Positions 52,902 to 58,751 of a stretch of DNA of 58,751 bases are shown here, in pieces. The notes below the pieces were generated by a model that had not been told where the DNA came from, did not search any database, and saw only the letters and a list, made by a program, of their open reading frames with translations. This DNA is from Actinomycetes bacterium (lineage in GTDB: Bacteria; Actinomycetota; Actinomycetes; Actinomycetales; Actinomycetaceae), in contig JAEWHO010000103.1 in assembly GCA_023387755.1 (NCBI GenBank), forward strand, positions 1-58,751. Reading direction: 5' to 3'. Made by a program: the position numbers and the translations under genes. Position 1 is the stretch's first letter; every line of letters begins with the position of its first letter.

Positions 52902-53573
52902 CTACGCCAGCGCGAGGGCAGCCCGGTTCATGGCACTACCCTCCAGCAGGAACCATTCCGACGGCGTGATCACCGCTTTGATAGGGATATCGAATTCTGC
53001 CGCCGGTAGGAGCTGGTCCCTGATGAGCTCGTGATCGAAAAGCAGGGTGAACGTAGGGATGTCATCGTCGATGAGCTGGAGCATGCGGTCATACCAGCCG
53101 CCACCTTGGCCGAGTCGGTTACCGAGGCCATCCACGGCCAATCCTGGAGTAATAACGCATTCGGCGTCTTGGATGGCTTCAGCAGGCAGGATCGGCCCGG
53201 AGGGTTCTGGCGGACGGCCCGGGGCGCGGACCTCTAAATCGTCGTCGCCCCGGTAATACGCCCACGCCCGCGCTAAGCCGGGCCCGAGGACGGGGAGCAA
53301 TACCCGTACTCCACGGCCCGCGAGTGCACTGATGAGACGGGATGTATCCGGTTCCCCAGGTTGGGAAACATAAGCAGCTACGGTACGGGCTTCACCCACG
53401 GCCTGCAAAGCATGGGCAGCGAGAGCCTCAGCTTCCTGTTCACAGGCTTGCTCATCACCATTGCGGGCAGCGCACCGGTCGGCCCGTAAGGAACGGAAAG
53501 TTGAGCGCAGAAGCTTCTTTGCATCTTCGACGTCGAGTCCGTTAAAGGCGGGCAGCGCAGTTAGCGTCGTCAT
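52902..53573 (-). CDS. 5-formyltetrahydrofolate cyclo-ligase
   Basis: A 223-residue ATP-dependent enzyme turning 5-formyl-THF into 5,10-methenyl-THF for one-carbon metabolism. Visible family parts: KKLLRSTFRSLRADR at the N terminus (nucleotide contacts), VAAYVSQPGEPDTSRLI, and the signature VDGLGNRLGQGGGWYDR near residues 145-162. Length is normal. It is divergent from galU, an arrangement conserved in Actinobacteria. Confidence 0.94.
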   Translation of the reverse strand: MTTLTALPAFNGLDVEDAKKLLRSTFRSLRADRCAARNGDEQACEQEAEALAAHALQAVGEARTVAAYVSQPGEPDTSRLISALAGRGVRVLLPVLGPGLARAWAYYRGDDDLEVRAPGRPPEPSGPILPAEAIQDAECVITPGLAVDGLGNRLGQGGGWYDRMLQLIDDDIPTFTLLFDHELIRDQLLPAAEFDIPIKAVITPSEWFLLEGSAMNRAALALA

Positions 53574-53691
53574 ATCTGCAGTGTCTCAAACAACCGTGGC
53601 CGCGGCCACCGGTTCCTCTCGTGGCCGAATTTATTCATAATGTTAGGCCCGGTTTTCCTCCCTGGGGACCAGGACGCGATACGCTCAGAGT

Positions 53692-54654
53692 ATGTCAGGC
53701 AACGCTCAGCATTCGCGCCCGCGCGCCCGTACCGCCGTCATTCCTGTTGCTGGTCTGGGAACCCGCCTTCTGCCAGCCTCCAAAGCGATCCCCAAGGAGA
53801 TGGTCACGGTCGTGGATCGACCCGCCATCCAGTATGTGGTGGAGGAGGCTGCGGGGGCCGGGTTGGAAGACATCCTGCTGATCACCAACCGCGGCAAAGA
53901 CGCCATCGCCGACCATTTCGATGACGCCCCCGCCCTGTGTCAAACCCTGGCGGCCTCTGGTAAAGACGCCCTCAAGGCCAGTGTGGAGCACAGCGCCAAG
54001 CTGGGCCATATCCACCAGGTCCGGCAGGGAGAGGCAAAAGGTCTCGGGCACGCCGTCTTGCAGGCTCGCGACCACGTCGGCAACCGTCCCTTCGCAGTTC
54101 TCTTGGGTGACGATTTCACCGATCCGCGGGACCCGCTGATGAGCACCATGATTGACGTGCAAGAGAAGGTCGGTGGTAGCGTGATTGCGCTGCTGGAGGT
54201 GGAGCCGGAGGAGATCAGCCTGTACGGTGCGGCCGTCGTGGAACCCGCGCCGGAAGCTGAGAATGACGACGTCGTCCGGGTAACCTCCGCAATCGAGAAG
54301 CCGCCGGCGGACGAGGCGCCGTCTAATCTGGCGATTATCGGGCGGTACGTGCTCGCCCCGCAGGTATTCGACGTATTGGAGCGCACCCAGCCCGGTAAGG
54401 GCGGGGAAATCCAGCTCACCGATGCGCTCATGGAGCTTGCCACGATGCCCGCTGAGCAGGGTGGTGGCGTGTATGGCGTGATCTTCCGTGGGCGGCGTTA
54501 TGACACCGGCGCGAAGCTCGACTACCTCAAAGCGATCGTGCAGATCGGAGCGGACCGCGATGACCTGGGTGAGGATTTCATGGCCTGGCTGCGTGATTTC
54601 ACCGCCACATACCAGGCGCCGCGCGAGCGGATCGTCTCCGGATTCGCAAAGTAG
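53692..54654 (+). CDS. galU: UTP-glucose-1-phosphate uridylyltransferase
   Basis: Makes UDP-glucose from UTP and glucose 1-phosphate for envelope glycans. The 320-residue protein has the nucleotidyltransferase start AVIPVAGLGTRLLPASKAIPKEMV, FAVLLGDDFTDP for metal binding, and KGGEIQLTDALMEL, GRRYDTGAKLDYLKAIVQ near the end. No ribosome site precedes the ATG, but a TACGCT -10-like element ends six bases before it, so the mRNA is probably leaderless. First gene of galU - moeA/glp - rimJ - glpR. Confidence 0.97.
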   Translation: MSGNAQHSRPRARTAVIPVAGLGTRLLPASKAIPKEMVTVVDRPAIQYVVEEAAGAGLEDILLITNRGKDAIADHFDDAPALCQTLAASGKDALKASVEHSAKLGHIHQVRQGEAKGLGHAVLQARDHVGNRPFAVLLGDDFTDPRDPLMSTMIDVQEKVGGSVIALLEVEPEEISLYGAAVVEPAPEAENDDVVRVTSAIEKPPADEAPSNLAIIGRYVLAPQVFDVLERTQPGKGGEIQLTDALMELATMPAEQGGGVYGVIFRGRRYDTGAKLDYLKAIVQIGADRDDLGEDFMAWLRDFTATYQAPRERIVSGFAK

Positions 54655-54659
54655 GCATC

Positions 54660-55886
54660 ATGCGCAGCGTCGCTGAACATGTGAAAGCCTGCCTCGATAT
54701 TGTGGGGCAGGTACCGGCCCTGGAAGTGGTATTGCCCGATGCCATGGGGTGCGTCCTGGCCGAGGATGTGACCGCCCCGCAGGATCTCCCCCCGGCTGAT
54801 TCCGCTCTCCTGGATGGGTATGCGGTGGCCGCTAGCGATATTGAAGCAGCCCGGCCACACTCTCCGGTGGAGTTGCCGGTGGTGGAGGATGTGGCCTCCG
54901 GCAGTGTGGATCGTTTCCACCTGGTACCCGGGACGAGTGCGCGGATTTCCTCGGGGGCACCGCTGCCGATTGGCGCGGATGCTGTTGTGCCGATGGAGTT
55001 CACCGACCATGGGCAGGCGCGGGTGCAGATCCGTTCGGCCTGTGCCAGTGGCGAGAATGTGCGTCGCCAAGCCGAGGATATGGCGGCCGACGCCGTCGTC
55101 CTGCGGGCCGGCACTCGCATCGGTGCGCCTCAGATCGCACTGTTAGCGGCGGTGGGGAGGGGCCGGGTGCGGGTCCACCCGCGCCCCCGCGTCGTTATTA
55201 TTTCTATCGGCGACGAGCTCATCGAACCGGGCGCGCGCCGCAATCCTGGCGAGGTTTTTGACGCCAACTCCCACGCCCTCGCCTGCGCTATCCAGGACGC
55301 CGGCGGGATGACCTACCGGGTGCCGGCGGTAACCGATGAGCGGGCGGCGCTGCGCCAAACCATCACTGACCAGCTCGTCCGTTCTGACCTCATCATCACC
55401 ACCGGTGGGCTGTCTTACGGGAAGTCAGACACCGTAAAAGAGGTGCTCTCCCCGCTGGGCCGGGTACGTTTCGACCAGGTGGCGATGTGGCCCGGTCGGC
55501 AGTTCGGAGTGGGAACCTTAGGGGAGGACGACGGCGAGGCGGTGCCGATCTTCTGCCTGCCGGGTGACCCGGTGGCGGTCCAGGTTGCTTTTGAAGCCTT
55601 CGTCCGCCCGGCAGTTCGCTCAATGTCCGGGTACAGTCACGTCTACCGCCGCACGGTGCGGGCGAAGGCAGGCCGTAGTTTCTATTCACTCGCGGGCAAG
55701 CGTGAGTTTGTGCGGGTACACGTCAGTGGCGACCCCTCGGCAGGCTATACTGCCATGCCGCTGGGTGATCCAGCCGCGTTACTAGTATCCGAGCTGGCCA
55801 AAGCTAACGCCTTCGCAGTAGTTCCGGAGAACGTGACTGACGTGCAGGCCGGTACACCGCTGGTATGTATGTTGCTCGATGACTAA
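54660..55886 (+). CDS. MoeA-like protein, probable gephyrin-like Glp
   Basis: A 408-residue MoeA-family protein: N-terminal domain with VLAEDVTAPQDLPPADSALLDGYAV, then SGAPLPIGADAVVPME, a MogA-like domain VVIISIGDELIEPG...VFDANSHALACAIQDAG, DLIITTGGLSYGKSD and FCLPGDPVAVQVAFEAFVRP. MoeA inserts molybdate into molybdopterin. In Corynebacterium the paralogue at this locus (galU - glp - rimJ - glpR) binds FtsZ and acts in division with the membrane receptor GlpR. Gene order here is the same, so Glp is the better assignment; the sequence alone does not exclude cofactor synthesis. Five bases separate it from galU. Confidence 0.9.
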   Translation: MRSVAEHVKACLDIVGQVPALEVVLPDAMGCVLAEDVTAPQDLPPADSALLDGYAVAASDIEAARPHSPVELPVVEDVASGSVDRFHLVPGTSARISSGAPLPIGADAVVPMEFTDHGQARVQIRSACASGENVRRQAEDMAADAVVLRAGTRIGAPQIALLAAVGRGRVRVHPRPRVVIISIGDELIEPGARRNPGEVFDANSHALACAIQDAGGMTYRVPAVTDERAALRQTITDQLVRSDLIITTGGLSYGKSDTVKEVLSPLGRVRFDQVAMWPGRQFGVGTLGEDDGEAVPIFCLPGDPVAVQVAFEAFVRPAVRSMSGYSHVYRRTVRAKAGRSFYSLAGKREFVRVHVSGDPSAGYTAMPLGDPAALLVSELAKANAFAVVPENVTDVQAGTPLVCMLLDD

Positions 55887-55907
55887 CCGGCACGAAGGGG
55901 CACGCTA

Positions 55908-56510
55908 ATGCATAGCTGGCCCACTATTTTACGGAGCGGCAACCTGACCCTCCGTCCGATTCGGCGGCGTGACTGGGCTACCTGGCAGCAGGTGCGCCAG
56001 GATAACGCAGCCTGGCTGGACCGGTGGGAAACTGCAGATCCGAGTGGCCGCCCGGGGGAGAGATTCCCGGCGTGGGTGCGCCGCGCCCGCCGTCAGGGCG
56101 CTCGCGGGGAGATGCTTGCGCTGGTCATGGAAATCGGCGGCGATGGATCTGCCGGGGACACCTTTGCCGGGCAGATCACGGCCGCCCCTATTACGTATGG
56201 GGCGGCACGTACCGCGACCGTGGGCTACTGGATTGCGCAGCGGCATGCCGGGCAGGGGTACACCCCGTTGGCGGTGGCACTCGTGACCGATTACCTCATC
56301 GGCGAATTAGGGATTCACCGGGTAGAAATTAATATTCGCCCAGAAAATACCGCATCTTTGCGCGTGGTGGAGAAGCTGGGTTTTGCGGAGGAAGGCCTGG
56401 CGCGGGGGTTTCTATATATCGACGGCGATTGGCGGGACCACCGCCGCTTCGTCATGCTCGCGGAGGGTCTGCCTGCAGGCGGGCTAGAAAACCAGCTCCT
56501 CGCATCATAA
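55908..56510 (+). CDS. rimJ: GNAT N-acetyltransferase (RimJ-like)
   Basis: A 200-residue acetyltransferase. Visible parts: LRPIRRRDWATWQQVRQ at the N terminus, TATVGYWIAQRHAGQGYTPLAVALVTDYLI (acetyl-CoA binding with RHAGQG) and HRVEINIRPENTASLRVVEKLGFAEEGLARGFLYIDGDWRDH, diagnostic of the RimJ/RimL group. It would acetylate a protein N terminus. It is third in the galU operon, 21 bases after the moeA/glp gene, and precedes the GlpR-like gene, as in Mycobacterium and Corynebacterium. Confidence 0.92.
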   Translation: MHSWPTILRSGNLTLRPIRRRDWATWQQVRQDNAAWLDRWETADPSGRPGERFPAWVRRARRQGARGEMLALVMEIGGDGSAGDTFAGQITAAPITYGAARTATVGYWIAQRHAGQGYTPLAVALVTDYLIGELGIHRVEINIRPENTASLRVVEKLGFAEEGLARGFLYIDGDWRDHRRFVMLAEGLPAGGLENQLLAS

Positions 56511-56586
56511 TCCGCGCCTCTTTGCTGACACGCCGCGTTTTATCGCGGTTTAATCGCCCCGGCGCACATACGGTTAAGAGGTGGGA

Positions 56587-57678
56587 ATGTCTTTGGCGTC
56601 GGCTCTGTTCGCGGTAGCCGTTGCCAGTATCCTGCTATACCTGATCCCTCGAGTGGTGCAGCGTCGAGCAGTCCTGGCTGAATCGACTGCCGATGACCGC
56701 TTCTCCGCAGATATGCGGTTGGTAGAGGTCGTCGCCTTCGACTCGCCCGTCGATGACCGTTCGGTACGCGGCCCGCTTTTGGATCCGGTCTCTGCCCGTC
56801 GACGCAGGGAGGCCCTGAACATGAAACGCCCCGCGAATGTAGTAGCCGCACGTATCACCGTGCGTGACTTGGAACGTGCGCGCGCCGGGCATCTGGCGCG
56901 TATTGAGGGCCGCGCTGCCGTTATGCGGATTCAGCGCGCCGTCTTGGTGGGCTTACTGGCGATCGCTGGAGTCTTCTGGGTTGCCGGGCTCACTGGTGTG
57001 TTCGCTTGGGGGTGGGCCCTGGTCCCGACGCTGCTGACCGTCGGCGTCATTGCGGTAGGTGTGAAACTCAGTAGGGCAAGTCGCCATGCTGACCTGGTTG
57101 AGCGGCGGAAGATCGCCTCCATAGATTCGCGGTTGCGGGTGCTGCGTGGGGACGTCGCTGCCGCGAAGGCTCCGGCTAAGAAAGCAGCGGTCAGGACTTC
57201 TGCCGCTGGCAAGTCAGCCGCTAAGGTCCCGGCACGCGCTACCAACTCGATGAATGCTGAGGTCGAGTCCGTCGTACCGGACCGTTCTGCTGCGGAAGCG
57301 CCCGCTGTGCCCGGCGCGGGCCAGACTGTGGGCGATGAGCGCGCCAATGCCGAAGGTGAGACTGCACCTCGAGCGGCGCGTCAGCGCCGCGACGTCGTCG
57401 TCGCCCATGACGTACCTGAAGCCGTGGTTGCCGATGCCAGGTGGGAACCGGTGAGCATCCCCGCCCCCACCTACACACTGAAGGCCAAGGCACCGCGGCC
57501 CGCGATTGCGGCCGATGAGGATGTACTGCCGCGTTCCGAACATTTGGCGGCGGTGCCCGTGCGCCCCACCCGCGCGCGGATACTCAACGGCGTGGATACT
57601 ACGGACGACGCCGAGACTCCAGCTACTCCCGTACTCGACATCGACTCCGCACTTGCGCGGCGGGCAGCCGGGGCCTAA
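56587..57678 (+). CDS. GlpR-like membrane protein
   Basis: A 363-residue membrane protein. ATG 56587 follows GAGGTGGGA. Parts: N-terminal membrane helix (about 3-20), a basic cytoplasmic segment with SARRRREALNMKRP and ITVRDLERARAGHLARIEGRAAV, a helical pair (about 118-163), then a long Ala/Lys/Glu-rich tail. Position after galU-moeA-rimJ, topology and size match Rv0996/GlpR, the receptor of the gephyrin-like protein Glp in Corynebacterium cell division. The call rests on gene order and layout rather than on a catalytic motif. Confidence 0.75.
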   Translation: MSLASALFAVAVASILLYLIPRVVQRRAVLAESTADDRFSADMRLVEVVAFDSPVDDRSVRGPLLDPVSARRRREALNMKRPANVVAARITVRDLERARAGHLARIEGRAAVMRIQRAVLVGLLAIAGVFWVAGLTGVFAWGWALVPTLLTVGVIAVGVKLSRASRHADLVERRKIASIDSRLRVLRGDVAAAKAPAKKAAVRTSAAGKSAAKVPARATNSMNAEVESVVPDRSAAEAPAVPGAGQTVGDERANAEGETAPRAARQRRDVVVAHDVPEAVVADARWEPVSIPAPTYTLKAKAPRPAIAADEDVLPRSEHLAAVPVRPTRARILNGVDTTDDAETPATPVLDIDSALARRAAGA

Positions 57679-57783
57679 AGCTGGGGCGATAGGCTCACGG
57701 AGAGGCCGGTGCACGCCGGCTGCGCGAGTTGGCGGCAAGCGCTGCGGGAGTGCTAGACTGAATGACGCCGCGACCGCGGCGAA

Positions 57784-57859
57784 GGGGCTATGGCGCAGTT
57801 GGTAGCGCGTCTCGTTCGCAATGAGAAGGTCGGGGGTTCGAATCCCCCTAGCTCCACCA
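57784..57859 (+). tRNA. tRNA-Ala (anticodon CGC)
   Basis: Acceptor GGGGCTA / TAGCTCC, D arm GCGC...GCGC, anticodon loop TTCGCAA giving anticodon CGC (reads GCG), T arm CGGGGGTTCGAATCCCCC-like pairing, discriminator A and encoded CCA. Intact. Genes of this kind are frequent integration sites, and phage-like sequence lies 700 bases downstream. Confidence 0.96.
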
Positions 57860-58565
57860 CTTAGACGCCCATTTTGATACAAGGCCCGGCTTGGCTGGGT
57901 AGCGGATCGGGATGGGTATTTTTGCTTGTTGTTACGGGTTTGGCGCTTGTCAAGAGTTCTGGTTGCCTCTTAGGTAGGGATCGTGAATCGGTTTGAGCGG
58001 TTGCTGCATGGGCTGTGATGCTTGGTTTGGTAGCGCTGCAGTGGTATCCGTTAAATTGTTTGGCTTCCGTTAAAAAGTATGGGGTGCCGCTAAAAGGTTC
58101 GCAGACCGTACCAGGTTGGATACAAGGGCTTACGGGATGCGGGGTGACACCGATGAGATGAAACCAGTGCGCCATTAGGCAAAACACGCGGCAGTGCAGG
58201 CTGTCTGGTGGTCTATCTGGGTGTAGCTACTCTAGCGTCTGCTGCGATTGGTAGGTGTTGTGGGCTCCGTGAACCACGGCGAGAACTGCTGAGAATGAAG
58301 CGCCAAAAAGTACAGCAAGTGCCAAAAGGTTTTGGGTTGGTCTGCACGGGCTGTAGGTAAACACATCCAGCAAGCCATGATCGAGGACTCAGAACCCGAC
58401 ACGTCACCCACAGCGATTTCTGGCCCTTTCGGTCCTCCCGGCACCAGCAACGGAAGCCTCGAACGCCTTGGTATCACCCTCAGCCGCTGATCACCCGGCA
58501 CATTCCGTTCACCTGGGAACGGATAACCAACACCAACTGAACACACCCAAGTCAAGCTGACCTAA
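57860..58565. other. gene-poor region after tRNA-Ala, probable element remnant
   Basis: About 700 bases without a convincing gene. Short frames on both strands have no ribosome sites and no recognised homology; a 37-codon frame at 58377-58490 (starting MIEDSEPDTSP) is not recognised. The base composition is less GC-rich than the core genes. Its place between a tRNA and a phage-type helicase fragment suggests residual mobile-element DNA. Confidence 0.5.
58048..58094. repeat. three short direct repeats CCGYTAAA, about 20-bp spacing
   Basis: CCGTTAAA at 58048 and 58067 and CCGCTAAA at 58087, spaced 19 and 20 bases apart, so on nearly the same helix face. Such arrays can be integrase arm sites or iterons. 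Short length makes chance possible. Confidence 0.4.
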
Positions 58566-58751
58566 AAACCAGACCACCTCAGGGGTGAGCGTTTGGGCAG
58601 GTTTATCACCCGCTACCGCGACAAGTGGTTTACCCCTGATAAGCGCAACGGGGCTCAGGTGTTCACGTACAAGCCCCGGGAGGGTGCCGAGGACGAAATC
58701 TACGACGCTATCGCCGACATGACTCTGTCTATGCGCACCACCGACCACCTC
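58566..58751 (+). pseudogene. phage-type DEAD/DEAH-box helicase fragment (runs off window)
   Basis: The frame is open from after a TAA at 58563 to the window end. It reads GRFITRYRDKWFTPDKRNGAQ... then YKPREGAEDEIYDAIADMTLSMRTTDHL, which I recognise as an internal section of SNF2-like DEAD/DEAH helicases of actinophages (IADxTxSM region). No start codon with a ribosome site precedes it, and the upstream helicase motifs are absent, so its 5' end is truncated. Whether the remainder continues to the right is unknown. It suggests a prophage remnant near tRNA-Ala. Confidence 0.65.

Noticed and set aside
57214..57882. Minus-strand frame overlapping glpR and tRNA-Ala
   Set aside because: It reads antisense through an intact tRNA and the glpR-like gene; no ribosome site or homology.

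Overview
The window is about 58.7 kb of high-GC (by eye near 60%) actinobacterial chromosome, probably a host-associated member of the Actinomycetaceae or a close relative. The evidence is conserved actinobacterial gene neighbourhoods (DUF3263 - LytR_C - groL with CIRCE elements; csp - DUF3027 - MFS; 5-FCL / galU - moeA/glp - rimJ - glpR; TPM protein - PspA), class II DAHP synthase, a WXG100 protein, frequent GTG starts and a CAMP-factor cohaemolysin gene. The genus cannot be fixed from the sequence. Most of the window is orderly core chromosome. The accessory material is at 2.5-14.4 kb and at the right end.

Layout. 0-2.4 kb: threonine catabolism (tdh-kbl). 2.5-5.9 kb: a LuxR/TrmB-like regulator divergent from a 44-codon gene for a secreted CxxC peptide, then a secreted subtilisin-like protease. 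5.9-7.8 kb: a large membrane-anchored protein of unknown role. 7.9-8.4 kb: a deletion scar joining the 5' ends of a bile-salt-hydrolase-like gene and an MFS gene. 8.6-11.3 kb: an ABC-2 exporter (one ATPase, two permeases). 11.4-12.3 kb: decayed feoAB behind an iron-box-like site. 12.4-14.4 kb: CAMP factor and a secreted esterase-like protein. 14.5-20.7 kb: aroG, ung, a CDF metal exporter, DUF3263, LytR_C and groL. 20.8-31.4 kb: WXG100, an HD-like protein, aminopeptidase plus two-component system, amidohydrolase, NYN nuclease, PspA and TPM. 31.6-43.1 kb: csp, DUF3027, MFS, 2-hydroxyacid dehydrogenase, purine permease, MarR-MFS, DtxR, a c-di-AMP riboswitch with an NlpC/P60 hydrolase, USP and rocD. 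43.3-49.9 kb: tRNA-Arg, a 1455-aa helicase-like protein that has lost its catalytic motifs, mscL, a SAF-domain protein and an FmdB zinc ribbon. 50.1-57.7 kb: penicillin-acylase family, 5-FCL, galU, moeA/glp, rimJ and glpR. 57.8-58.75 kb: tRNA-Ala followed by gene-poor DNA and a phage helicase fragment that runs off the window.

Main finding. A palindrome with core CTGYCATGGCAG or a close variant occurs in three intergenic places: between the LuxR-like regulator and the secreted-peptide gene (3501-3526), upstream of the secreted protease (4179-4204) and upstream of the CAMP factor gene (13241-13272). I infer a small regulon, possibly peptide-responsive, in which one regulator controls a secreted micro-peptide, a secreted protease and a cohaemolysin. 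The three sites are read directly from sequence; the signalling role is a hypothesis.
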